Source of the DNA: Hirudinaria manillensis
Lineage: Eukaryota > Annelida > Clitellata > Hirudinida > Hirudinidae
Length of the DNA: 64,000 nucleotides
Assembly: GCA_034509925.1 (NCBI GenBank)
Contig: CM067533.1
Location: 5,241,035 to 5,305,034, forward strand
Direction: 5' to 3'
Shown here: in pieces, positions 36,269 through 49,700 of the stretch
Layout of the letters: each line of letters opens with the position of its first letter
How positions within the stretch are numbered: position 1 is the stretch's first letter
Translations under genes and position numbers: made by a program
The notes under the pieces: model-generated
Told to the model about the DNA's origin: nothing
The model's input: the letters and a program-made list of their open reading frames with translations, nothing else
The model's database searches: none

Positions 36269-39200
36269 TTAGTCATTAAGGGTGGCAATGAACCAAAACA
36301 AGGACCAAATGGGTAGAAACACAAAGTTAAGGATTGGGAATGTCCAATTATCAGACAAATAGAACTGGAATGCTGAAAGCATCAATCCATCCTGAAGATC
36401 CATCCAGGCCTTCCATAAAAGAACGAATAAGGAGTCAACACTCGATCCTGCCAATACTTGATTGATCACGCATCCGATAAATAGCAAGCCAAAAGGTGAG
36501 ACACAAGCAATAACCAAGTACTTTAATACAGCCAGCAACCTGGAAATTGTCAATTTTTATTTTTAGATCAAGGAATTTTTGATCATGAAGAAATGAAAAC
36601 ATTATTTATTACCTAAGGAAATATTATTTATTTATTTATTTATTACCAATTATTATTTATTACCTAAGCAATAGTAAAATATAATCAAATTACTTTATCA
36701 TATAATTCAACATGGCCTTCAATAATTGGAATAAAATAAATAGCTAAAAGACCCTTTGTATTGTTGTCAGCATTTGTTATCAAACAATTAATAATAATAA
36801 TATAATAATATGTCATTTGTATAGTGCCTTGCATATGAGCTACAGGGGCGCTTAAAGGAATTAAATTAAAATTGAAACTCTATTGAATTGAACCTAAATG
36901 TTGTAGCCTGATTGATGAAGATCACAGGAACCCATGCTGCGGCAACTAGAAAAGCCATAGAAATGTTCATGACAGAAATAGTTCCAATGGAAATTCCAAA
37001 GAAAAGAAGAGTGAAACAGTTGAGGAAGTTCCTGTCCATTTTGAGAGGACCATTTATGCTTTTCAACAAGTGCCTGGGATAGAATTAATAAATATTTTAA
37101 AATAATTTCCTATTCATTGACTCCTTTCCTCATCACTTCAGTAGCTTTTGTTTAGGTTAAAAATGGAATCAAAGTTGAGTGTAATATTGATATATCACTA
37201 TCAAACAATGGCTTCTCACCTTTTGAATATAAATGGTTGTAGCATTGTGAGTATATGCACAACAAGAAATCCTATAGTAAGCCCCTCCTCCTGGGTGAGA
37301 TTAAATTTGTAGGAAGATTCAACAAAGAATTCTGAAGCATAGAAGGAACCAAATCCGGTAGATAGAGATATTATAAAGACCATGATGTGGGACAGTTTAT
37401 CCAAACTTTCTCGATTCTGTTGGGAATTCATAATTTGAAATAAATCAACATCCAGAATCAAAAACAGCAACAATCTATTTACTATTCTATCTTATTTTTG
37501 AGGAAAGGTTGAGACTGAAAACATGAAAAACATGAGTTGAATCAAAATCCTTTACCTCGACAATGGAGACATTAAATCGAACCTCGTTGTTGGGGCTAGC
37601 CGGGGATGCAGGCCCATCTGGATTTGATTCTTGCTCGGCAACTTCCTTCGCAACATTTTCATCAATGGTTTTGGTTTGCTCCTCTGTTTCTTGTTTTTCC
37701 TTATTTTTCTCATCTGCAAGTGGGTCACCTGACAAACTGATCCAGGAAGCCAATGCTTAAACATCAGTTAAGGAAACAGGCAAATATTTATATAATTTGG
37801 TTCAATTCTATAGGATAAGAGAATGAACTTACAAATAGTTAGATGCTTTGAACAATATCAATAGCTAAACTAAGGATATTCTTAATTCATAACACAAATA
37901 AATGTAAACTGTTTTGAAAAACTAAAATGATTTTGTTAAAGAAATAATTAAGCACCACAGTTATTTGAAAAGATATTTTGATGACAACGGGTAAAACCAT
38001 CACACAAAATGGAGGCATGTACACCCCAATGGACACATATCTGGTGGGTGATGGTAGAAGGTAAAAGAAGAAGGACTGGTGAAATCTTTCCAGGAGATTG
38101 TTCAAACTTCTGAAAATTCCTTCAAGAACTCTTTAATAAAGATATTTAAATTTATGCAATGGGCATATCTATTGAAAAATAATAAATTTTAAATTTAAAA
38201 ACTTTGAAAAGATTGTAAATCTTGCTCAACATCAAGTATCTAACAACTTCTTTATTTATTTTAAAATTATTCAACAACTATTTAACAAATTAATTTTTTA
38301 AATATGAAAACAAAATTAAAAATCAACCGTCCAGTATCAGAGAATTCAAAAAGTTTTTTGGCTTTGCCCTTCAATCCCTGTATGGTGACAGCCTCGATGT
38401 TGTATTTGTGGAAGTAACCGTGGTTACCGGTGGGCATGCCAGGAGCCTGGTGCCAGACCATCGAGAGCATGGTCTTGAGGGAATGTAGGTATCGCGACCA
38501 CTCATTTATTCCGAGCTCTCGACTCTTCAAACGATTGAAATGGATTCGATCGTGTAAAGCAACGTCCATAACCGCCTAAGTATAATACTATTTAAATAGA
38601 ATGGTTGTCATGATTTTGCACACCTTTTCTTGAATGGTGATCTTCAGACCTTCCCTGATAAACAGCCTCTCGACAGTGTTTATCAGATCGAGGTTTGGAA
38701 GTTTCCCGTTGAGTCCTTCAAATTTTACGTTAACTCTTCCCATGTTTGCAGAAGGCATTTCAAGATTAATGGCTGCCTGTATGGCTCCAGACCTGCTTGG
38801 CAATACTCCAGCAGATATATCTACAGCAAATTTGTTACCATGCTTAAGTTGTGTATTACATTTAATATATGCACACAAGAGCTGCAGCTTATTGCCCAAA
38901 CCTAGCTTTAAAGCATTCTTGCAAAAATAGGAGTGATTTACAAATAATTGAAAAACAAGGAAATATAATCTCATATTGAATCACTTTTTGTGCCAAAAAA
39001 TAAATTAAAATTATTGTTGACTTTCATCGCCAAATTCGTATCATTTTTGGGCGTCCCAAAAGAGAGTTTTCGTTATTTCTTAATTAATATGAAATTAATA
39101 CTCAACCAATTTTTTATAAATAAATATATAAACACCATTTAGATAACATTCTAAAATTTGAGTAATTTTCATGAAATATAACATGAATTATCATAAAAAC

Positions 39201-41379
39201 GACTTTTTCCTATCTATATTGGGCAGACTGTATAACCAATTAATGAGAAGTGTTTTTTAGGCTACAATCATGGCCTTGTATAATGAACCTTGTTTGCATT
39301 TTACTTTCAGTCCATGCCACTACATTATTGCTCCTCAGCGATTTCAAATACAGCAAATCAGACAATGGAATGACTAACATTTGTTAGGTGTATGATGGTA
39401 TGAAGACAACCAAGCCTGTATGCCAATCTCTTCATTGTCAGTCACAAGAAATATTATATCCTTTGCCCAGTAGCTGTGCCCTTAGTTTAAAATAATTACA
39501 TTATATTAATAATAATTAATAACAATGTAAACCATTAACTGTCTGTAGTAGTAGTAACCTTACTAGTAGCACATTTCACATTCATAATAACAATTGACAA
39601 TATATTTTAATAATCTCCTTATTAAGTAGCGATATTAAATCTATCTGATAAATCTATTAGATAAACATGACAAATAAAAAGGACCTCGCAACAATCAGAA
39701 GTGACAATGGATTGAACTGACAACAAAAATGCTGCTTAAAATATCAACTAGAACCATTAACAACTTCTGAATGCCTTGGCAAGAGCAAGCATGAGAGCCA
39801 CTCCAGGATAAGTTGCTTGTTCTTTTGAAACTTCTGGACGGAATGGCACAGAAAGGACGAGCGCTTCCGTGCCTGGAGATCTTGGGGCCCTCATAATACC
39901 ATAGACATTCTGACCTGTCAAATTCTGAAATTATTTAAAATTCACTTCTTAAAAAGTCTTGGTCCAAATTACTGAAAATGGCATTTATCAAAAGTTTAGA
40001 AGAATCATTTAGATAATCAAATGGTGAGAGATAAATTTGCGATTATATAAATCACGTTAATGAAGGATTTAAAGCTGCCGAGCTTTTGACAATCTCAAGT
40101 GATTCTTATAAAATGTACTTCTAATTTAGAGCTTAACTAAGAGTCACTGATGTGATAAAAAAATGAATTTGAAAATAAAAAAAAATTTATTTGATGGAAA
40201 ATATGGTAAAAGTGACCATTAAATTAAACATTTACCTTCCCCTGGTAAACACCAAACGGATATCTGAACGAGTACTTCTGAACATATGTGTCAATGCCCA
40301 GACTTCTAAATTTCTGAATGAGCCAATCTGTTGGTATCTCATACCTAAGATTGTAGAAAAGATATTGTTAATATGCTGTGTGCAGGAACTTAGATCATCC
40401 TTTTTGGCTTTTCTGAAATGAGAGGAGGCTGGAAAAACTGTGCAAGACAAAATATGATTGACCACCAGATGAGTATCATTTCTGCAATCAGCAGAAATGG
40501 AAAAGTTGTTAAATGTTCACAACCCAGCATGGATGCTTATGGAGCAAAATGCAAATGCAGCTTAATTTTTCAAAAGAACGTGCAACAACCAAGATAAAGT
40601 GATAATCACTTTAGTGGCAATAGTGGAACAATTACTCTACTAGTACAACATCCCCAGTTGCGCAATTCTGATAAATAATTTATATAAAATTAAAACAGAT
40701 AGAAGTTATTGAATTAAACTCTTGCAATTCACTGAAACCAATGATAGTTGCATACTCCACAACTAATGTTCTAACATTTTGTCTGTGTTCTCTTGATCAA
40801 TTAACATTTGTTTCAACTCCTTGCTGTATCCTTCAGCCCCATAATCAGAATAAAACTCGGAATCCACCAATCCTGGATTAAAGAGTAAGAAATAAAATGC
40901 TCATTCACAAATTATCAACTAACTCAAATAAGAGAAATTAAGTGTAGTTATCTTCGGTAAGTGAATAAGCAATGATAAAGAAGGCTGTATGGACTAAATT
41001 TGTCTAAATCAGACTAGTTATTGAAATTATTTTGAGCCATAAAGCAAAAGTCAAGCATTCTGTAAAAATAGTTCCTCCATTGTATGGTGGCAAAGCATCA
41101 CAAATCAACCAATAATACTAGTTCATTTAGACATGGAATCATTCATCAATATAAAGAAATTTTCTATTTAAATTAAATCTGAAAAATTAGAAGATATCTA
41201 ATCAGACCTGGCAAAAGAGCATTCTCAGAGAAATAGGTAGGTGCATTCAATTTGTGGTGAGCCAGAGCCAAAAACCATGCAAACCCAATCATATAACTCA
41301 GAATGCATGCCCTTCCATCAAGCTTTGACAAAACGTAAGAGATGTGAGCGTAAGGACTCTGCTTTTGTAATATTCCCAT
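36269..41379 (-). CDS. GPAA1: GPI transamidase component GPAA1, twelve exons, 695 aa
   Basis: ER membrane subunit of the complex that attaches GPI anchors to proteins. Exons: 41379-41208, 40872-40776, 40344-40236, 39924-39765, 39480-39379, 38820-38624, 38575-38328, 38130-37977, 37756-37556, 37416-37220, 37073-36894, 36539-36269; total 2088 nt in frame. An N-terminal membrane segment ([20 protein letters not shown]) precedes the lumenal peptidase-like domain with [54 protein letters not shown] and [15 protein letters not shown]. The C-terminal half carries several membrane helices. The acidic loop of exon 9 ([11 protein letters not shown]) is longer than in human GPAA1 (621 aa). The exon 8/9 junction does not fit GT-AG and looks like a minor-class intron. 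It is divergent from OTUD7. Confidence 0.93.
36785..36862. repeat. Short interspersed fragment flanked by (AAT)n
   Basis: An AATAATAAT run followed by sequence of the type TTGTATAGTGCCTTGCATATG and then AGCTACAGGGGCGCTT, lying in GPAA1 intron 11. This looks like the end of an interspersed element with an AAT tail. A related TATATAGCGCCATTTCC stretch is at about 63435. The family is not identified. Confidence 0.4.
37757..37976 (-). other. Candidate U12-type intron in GPAA1 (intron 8)
   Basis: The intron begins ATATCTTTTC, close to the minor-class AT-type donor ATATCCTTT, and ends shortly after TTCCTTAAC, an excellent match to the U12 branch-point consensus. To keep the GPAA1 frame and the K|ALASW junction (human has K-ALELW), it must end in AA, or be read one base along as TA to AG. 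No GT-AG alternative that keeps both the frame and the adjacent hydrophobic residues was found. Confidence 0.5.
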
Positions 41380-43724
41380 TTGAACTTGTTATCTAAATAA
41401 GTGATAGTTAATGGGAAAATAAACTTAATTTGTTAAACTCGATTTATAAATTAATAAGCTTCATCTCATCAATTTGAGATTGTAACACCAAACGAAAATT
41501 TGAAAAACAATTTTAAATGCAACGTTTTAAAAAACACGACTTAGAATAATACCTACGATTGTACATATGCAAGCAACTACCGCTACTTCGGATGTAAAAG
41601 TTAATAGAAGCTCATATTTGTGCTTTTGGTCGCATATGAATTTTTTTTTAATACGAAGCGAATTAATCAAAAAGATGAGCTTAAATTTAAAATTTGTGAT
41701 TCAATGGTTCTTATATATTGTTTTACGACCTTCTATTGCCTCCTGAATTTATTACGTCTTTTACGCCTCTATTCGAACTAAATATCCAAATAGCACATCC
41801 ATTCCAGTTGGTAACTGAGCTCTTGCATCAATCATTTTATTAAGAAAGTGGATTGTCCAGAGAGCCAGCAACAATAGAAATCTTTAAAAAAATTATACCG
41901 CCAGTTACGGTGGCGGTGGTAGAGGCAAAATTTGGAGGAGAGAGAATTTAACAACGGAGGCTAGGTTCGGGCAAAATGTATATAAATATTAAATGTAAAA
42001 GATGAACTCTCAACTAAGCTTGAAAAACATTTCTTGAAACAATGCGCCACAGGCAACAAATTTTGGAACTACTGCTTAAAGGATCCTCAATTATAATCTA
42101 TAGGTTGCAAATATCATCAATTTCCCCCAACACATTGGAGTAACTTGAAGAGTTTCATTCAATTACTATGGAAATAATTCAGCAAAATCAATCGTTTTTG
42201 AAGTTATTGTGCATTGTGAGTTAATGCCTTTTGACATTATTTACATTGTGCAATGACCTTTGGTTATTTTACTCCACGTTTTGTTTTCTTTGATCAGGCG
42301 TCATCCCGGATTTTTTGGCCATTTTGATCCAATCGACTATGGGTGACATTTTAGTTCATCACGTGATGAAAAGTATTCGGCCCTTTTCAGAATTTCTAGC
42401 CAACAATTAGTAAATCACTCAAGCCAATGCTTCACTAAATTACAGTATTTACCTTCCAGAAACGAATTCAAACTGACTGACCGGGAAAGCTTGCTTGAAT
42501 TTTGAAATTTTGCTATATGGATTTACCAAATTTAGTAATGATATTATAGGCTAAAAATTATAGATATTAAAAAATATAACATTATTTTAAGGCCAACAAA
42601 ATCCACTAAGTTTTTACTAAGTCCCCAAAGAAGAAATCTTTCGATTCCTTTCTTTCAAATTAAGTTCCTGGTGATTTGCGGCATAGTATGGAGAAGGACA
42701 GTCGGGGCATCATCCACGGGTGCCGTTGGCTGGGGTGAGGGTCCACAGGGACTCGGAGTATCAACGATGGACTTGTCGGATTATATAGTTTTCACACTTA
42801 TCTAAGTAACATAATACAAACTATGATATTTAGTCGACGTCTGTTGTGTAACTGTTGAACAATTACGTCTTGCATGTAGTCTACTGGTTAAACGATTTAA
42901 TCAACTCTTCTTAAGAGTGAAGATTTGGATGTCTAGCATGGTCTCTGTCAAAAGTGCTTAGATTTTGGAAACGTTTATGTCATTTATGTTAACGAGGAGG
43001 AACTGTGCACTGATATTTGCAATTACAAGATGCAGCTGGATGCTAAGATTCTAGAACGGGCAACCGGGGTCAGGGTCGTAAATTTTGGACATTTTGCCTT
43101 GGGCCATTGCAACGGATGTAACGATGAGGGAGATGGGGCACGTTTGCAAATGATTTTAAATGTAAAGAGACAGTTTAAATTTTAAACCAACATTGTTTGT
43201 AATTTTTGCAATGAACGATGCAATCATAGTTTCTTTTCGTAATTTTGTTTGCGATTAACCTAATAATTGATTTTAGATGAACTTACGATCTAGAAATTAC
43301 CGCTCGATTTCCTATCGTCTGCTTTAATTTTTGATTCTGTAATATTAAATAGTTTTTTAACATTATATAATGCTTTTCTATAATTAATACAGTTTATTTA
43401 TCATTTTGGCATGTATAGTTAACTTGCTGCATGTTTTATTAATATCTAATGTGCATGATAGAAGAAAACACAAGTAGAAACTATTATTTCTAAAATAAAT
43501 TTATTATAGCGAAATTATTTTCAGATCTTTTTACATTTGTCCCGTTTTGTTGACATTTTTATGGTTAGGTTTTCTTTCGTTCGCATCGATTGTGTAAAAA
43601 GTTGGGATCGCCGAAAGTGTTTTATTTAAGTCTTTGTATTCTAATCTATTTGCTTTAATTTGCATTACATTTCAAAGACATTGGAATTTATCTATACGCC
43701 TTTATATATGGGTGGCTTGGAACG
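41380..43724. promoter_or_regulatory. Shared upstream region of divergent GPAA1 and OTUD7
   Basis: 2.3 kb with no coding evidence on either strand. It should hold both promoters and 5' UTR exons. A small GC-rich palindrome built on ACCGCC and GGCGGT lies at about 41897-41920. No CpG-island-like block stands out. Confidence 0.4.
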
Positions 43725-46700
43725 ATGTTGGTGACAGAAAAACAAGTAACTTCTTCATTGGATCAAAATTCAATTAAGCTACCGAACGAAGCCTTTGCAG
43801 TAAACAAAAATGGAATTGAGTCTAAAAGTCCTGCTCAACAAAATGGAGACAATGTCACTGGCATGTCAGTGTCGTACAATACACTCAGCCTTGGTATGTT
43901 AACTTCTAAATTAACTCAAACGTAAAAAAAAAAATAAAATCTGTTATTGTTATGCATTTTGTATGTAGTAATAAAATAAGCATGTTAAACTGTGAAACGT
44001 ATTGTTCAACATTTTATATATACATGAGATTTTATTAAAATATGTTTTGGTGTCTATTACAGACATACCAAGCTTTATTTACACTTAAGTTTAATTCAAT
44101 TTTAATGGTTCATTAGTATCTCAGCAGAGTTCATTTGGCTTATTTGCCAAAAAGTTTGCTTATTTAAAGTCTGGAACAATCATTACATGATAAAGCTTAC
44201 TTTTGACTTTTAGTGAATTTTTTAAGAATAAAGTCTGTAATGTACATTCCTTGCCTTAGGCCGAAAAGCAAAGAGAGGCATTTCTCAGTTGAGCGAAGAA
44301 GATACTACCCAGGCCTCAACATTGGAGGAAAAGAATGGAGAGTGCAAGAAAGAGCCTCTGAGTTGTTTCACAGTGGACACTCCCCCTTTTACATTGATCC
44401 TACCTGACATAAACACATATCCTTCTGACTTCAGAGATTTTCTCAAGAGAGATCTTTTAGAAACATCTACTCTCATTTCACTGGAACATGCAGGTGAATT
44501 TCATGTATTTATTTGTGGATGTCATGAATTTGTTATTGTTGGCAACGTTAATTTATTTTAAAGGTTTTTCATAGATTTCTATTTTTGGTCGGATGAGCAT
44601 TAAAACATTTTAAAAATATGCTTCTGTTCTTCTGCCTGTCTTTATGATGAAAGCAAATATTTTTTTCTGTCAGACTCCTTTATGGTTTTTATTTGTTTTA
44701 TATTCTTATTTATCTCTTGTCATTTATCAACATTTTCATATAAAATAATTAATTAGAAAATTAATTACATTAATAAAAGAACATTTAAGGCAAATGATTG
44801 AATGTTGTCTTGAAGACATTATTTGACCAATAAAAAATATCTAAAAGCTCAAAGCTCTGATTATGCTCTTCATAAATTGATTGAACTTGAGAGTATTTGT
44901 CATCCTCTCAAAAGGTCGTTTAAACTGGTGGGTGGACTTGGGGATTTGTCGAAGACTGTTTCCATTGGTGACCATAGGAGATGGGAATTGTCTTTTACAT
45001 GCAGCCTCGTTGGGTAAATTTATTTGTTTTGTTTGGTTGACCGTGAATAGTATTATCAAATAGTGGTAATTAAAATATAAAGTTGAATAGTCTCTATTTC
45101 TAGATTAATTTTCTGTAAGATTACATTTAAACTATATTTATTCCAACAAATGAATTGGTAGTAACTTTTGAATGACCTTTCTATTTATTGAAAATAAATA
45201 AATAAAGATAAATAATTTAATTCAATGTATAAAATGCATGATCGAGGGGATTTCTATATTTTTTGTTGTTATTTCCGTTGCTCAGCTCTCGCCGGAGTTC
45301 ATGACAATCGTCTCACTCTGAGAAAAACACTCAGCAAAATGATGTGCAACTCTCCTTTCAAGAATGCATTCTTCAGGAGATGGAGGTGGCACCAAACCAT
45401 TCTCAATAAACAGGTTGTCCCATTCAGACGTGCATCTTTTCCGAATTGTCATTTAATTTAACGTGCAGTTCATAAATTCTTCATTTGCTTTTATTTTTAT
45501 TTTTAAGACATTTTGTTATTTATATTTTCCTGGGATTATTGTTGACGTGTTTTGAAAGCGTCATGGTAAAAGTGATAAATTGTTTGAGCTGTTGGTTACA
45601 ATTGTACGTGTGACACTGCAGGCAATCATTGTGCTTGCATAACCTTACCAAAGAATTTGCTGGTTGGGCAGTCCTTTTAAATTCACTTTAGATACATGAA
45701 GCTATAATATGTTAGCTAAATGTAAGCAATTAACAATATATAATATGTATCTGTTTGGCTGTTGTCTTCACATTTACAACCTATGTGGTTAAACCCATGA
45801 CAAATATACTTTCAGGTTATTATTCAGACAATATAATAATGATAACAATAATTCTACGTTAATATAAAAACCAAACTTAATTGAATTAAATTATGAAATT
45901 AATGCTTATTTATAATCATGACAATGCTCTATTCATGCTGTGAAGTGTAGCAAAAACATTCCTTTTTAGAATTAAATCATTGCATCAGGTCATTGCTTTA
46001 ACATATTACGAATTCTTCTAGAAATTCTCCTTCATTAAATGCTTCCTAAATTTATGCCATGTCTGTATCAGGCATTTATACATCCTACTTTTTATTATAT
46101 TCACGACATAAAAATAAAAAGCTGGAATAAAGCAACAGGCATGTTTTGGTGCTCCTGCATCTAGATTAGTTTCAGCAGGTGATAGTAACAATCCTTGACA
46201 AGCAATGTAATTACCTATCTCCATTTAAGTGCAGTCAGCAGACAAAAGGATGGAATTCTTCACGGGCAGCACAAATTTATAAACAGGCGCATGAATAAGA
46301 TCAATTTTTAAGTGAGGAGCTAGAAGTATTATAATAATAATAATTATGTCATTATTTGTCAAATTTTTTATCATTAATTGTTATCTTTTAGTAGTCATAA
46401 CATTAAATAGAAAAGGTAAAATTAATGAATTTACTAAAGCCTACTGATAATGATTCTGTTGTTTATATGTGTTAAATTTAAAGATAAAATAAATAGGCAA
46501 TAAAGTTTAAATATCATTTAAATATTCTTTCTTGGATAAAAATTGGAATTGAATCAATAAACTTGCCTTTTTAAAATTAAAAACAATTCCATTTTAACAA
46601 AGCAAGTAAATGTTCATGAAATTGACTTCATTTTATCACTCATCTCTCCATTCTTTCTTTCTCCAATTGTCTGCATCAATCAATGTCATCTAAATTGTTA

Positions 46701-49700
46701 TGTGTTTAAAATATCAAGCATTTTGTTATTGATTTAAAATTAAAAAACTAAGATTAAAGATCATCTTTATGTGTCATGCAATGTTATTACAAACTAATGT
46801 CCTCCAGAATGGATGTTAATCTGAATGAGTGCAGTGTGATAACAGGATAATCATTCCCTTTGTTATTCATTTGGCCAAATACTAATTAATCTCGGATTGT
46901 TTTATGTTCGGCAGACGAGATGATGATGATTATGTTCCTTTTTTTTTAAATTTTTTGTTTGTTAATTTATTGTAATGATAGAAGGGAGTAGAGATAGAAA
47001 TGGTATTTAGACGTGTTATAATTATTTATGTCGTTGACTGGAATTTAAATTTACTTTCAAATGTTATTCAAAATGTTCACTTCACCATTAAATATTCAGC
47101 ATTAAATCTTAATGTCATCTACTTTGTTAGTCTAATCGTTGAGTAATCCATCATGAATTTGCACGAATTTTCAATTTATTTCAAAAGGAATTTAAATTTT
47201 TAAAGGGGATTAAAGAGTAATTTCAAATTAATTAATCAATTAATTAATTAATTCAGTTTTATTGCTTCTCCCGAGCAGTCTGAGCTAGTGTTCACGGAAG
47301 TGGAGTGGATGGAAGAATGGAACAACCTGGCAAAGTTGGCATCCACTCAGCCACGTGTCCCATCACAACCTTCTTGTGAAACATCCAATAATCCCAACAG
47401 GTTCAGATGTTTATTAATTTATTTTTTTTAAGGTTTATAAAAAGGTCCAATTTTATAAGGGAGTCTGATTCATGCCCATGAGTTTTTGTTTTGACCAAGT
47501 AAGAACACTTGTTGAGGAGAATTTTGAATGAATTGTGTCTCGAGAGCATTTTAGCATTCACAAACATGTGAATGACTGATATGATAATTCCTTGCCTTTT
47601 TGGTTCCAGTTGATGGTGACAAAAAACTTTCACGAGTTGGTGAAAGGAATGATAGAATCTCTTTGGGAGAAATCGAGCTGATGCTTCCACACTTGGTGAG
47701 GAATCAAGAGTGAAAGTAAAGATTCAAGAAAGTGCACTTCAGATGGGAACACAGACACTTCAGCACATTAATTTATGGAACTCAAGATTGAAAACAAATC
47801 TGATCCATTAGGTGAAATGAAATTGTCTGAACTAATCAGTGACTGTGGGAGTTTGAACCTTCCAGATTGACAGTAAAGATAGGATTCATTGGACTGTAGG
47901 AGAACACCAAAGTACTGATAAGGCCTTAGAGCAGGACTGTCAGCAATTCAGCTGGCTAGGCTTACTGAAGGCAGTCATTTAAAAGTCTAGAAGTGCAATT
48001 TATTGGGATGTCAAATGGAAATGCCAGAATTGCAGAGCCAATGTGAATTCAGTATTTAAGACATGGCACAGATTGAAAAGGTTTATACCATAGCATGATG
48101 ATTATTAGTCAAGGCCCTTGTGCCTTATCAATACTGAACTCTGAAATGACCTGGTGCCTCAAAATGTTTGCACTAGTTTAACAGTTATATTGATACCAGA
48201 CATCCATTCCAGGGAGTCCATAGTAATGCATATTTTGAAAAGGTTGTTATTTCATAGCTTGGGAATGTTTTAGAATTGGAATTCTTGCAATAGCTGTGTA
48301 ATTGAGAAGAGTGAATTTAGTTTTGAGTTACTGCTCAGTTGCAGTTTGTGAACAAATGAATATCAAACTCAGGTTGTTTTCAAGCTCCTGAATCAAGCTT
48401 CATATTACAATACATTTTAAATAGTTATTGATGAGACTGCAAACACTTAATTCCATTTATTATTTAAGAAAGAATTACTATTTGGAGTTTGTTATTATCC
48501 TAAGCCTTGATGAATTGAATGATTATTAGTCATTTCCATGAAATATTTGAACGCTGACTAATAATTTGTGTAAATACAATCTTATAATAGCTGTTTATAA
48601 TTCCAGTAAGCAAAGACAATGCGAGGAGTGTGATGAGGTGGAAGAAATTCTCTACGAAAGTCTCGAAGAATTCCACGTTTTCATCTTGGCCCACGTACTC
48701 AAGAGGACGATCATAATAATTGCCGACACCATATTGAAGAATCTAAACGGAGAGCCCCTCGCTCCCATTTCGTTCGGGGGCATATATCTACCTCTTGAAT
48801 GTTCGCCAAGCGAGTGTCACAAATCTCCACTTCTGCTCACTTATGATGCGGCACACTTCTCTGCTCTCGTTCCCATGGAGGACGACAAGGATGCCACAAA
48901 TCTGGCAGGTTAGGAAATTCTGATCGTTAAAGTTTAAATTGTATTTAAAATACTTATTAATTGTTTTCTTAAGTGATTTTAATATCTTGTGTTTGTAATT
49001 CAATAGAAATGTAATAATTGATTTGATAAACATATTTTTTATATTTTATTATATTGATTTATATAAATTAATTTAACTTTACCTGACATTTGTTAAAAAC
49101 CTATAACTTCTAAAAGTGTTTGCATTAAACAGATGCTGTGCCCCTCGTAGATCCTGATTTTGAACTTCTTCCTGTTCACTTTGCCTATGATCCTGGTTCA
49201 CAGATTCAGTGGAGTACTTTGGATGACAACTGCAGTGTTGCTCAACAGACCGAACAAGATCTTTCCAAACTACTTCAGTCCTATATGGATGTCAAGTTTT
49301 TGAGTGTTCCATATGCTGGAGAGTTTGAGCAAAAGCTCGACAAGAAAGCAGATAAAGATCAGGCTCAGGTCGCTAGCAAGGACAAAACATATGACTGCAG
49401 CCGCTCGGGCTCGGCTGCTTTTAATTTTTCGGACAGCACCGGCAATTCTACGAGAACCTGCTCTTCGCAGAGCAGTCCAGAGGAACACAGCGTCGAAAGC
49501 TCCAAGTCCGACGCGGACGGAAGTCAAACTCAGACCTCCAGCACTGCCAAGTCGTTAAGCAAAAGCAAAAAATTATCATCCATAAAGAAGAGAATCAGTA
49601 AAACTTTTAAAATGGGATTTTGTGCTTCTGGAATACAACAGGAGGCGGATGAAATCAATGAAAAGAAGTGCGAGAATCCGAGCGGAAGTCAGCACTTACT

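Noticed and set aside
37552-37764. Alternative basic reading frame of GPAA1 exon 9
   Set aside because: Only the acidic frame joins in phase with exon 10 and matches the conserved K-AL..W junction.
46018-46224. 68-codon minus-strand frame in OTUD7 intron 4
   Set aside because: It has an ATG but no recognisable motif, and chance frames of this length are expected in 64 kb.
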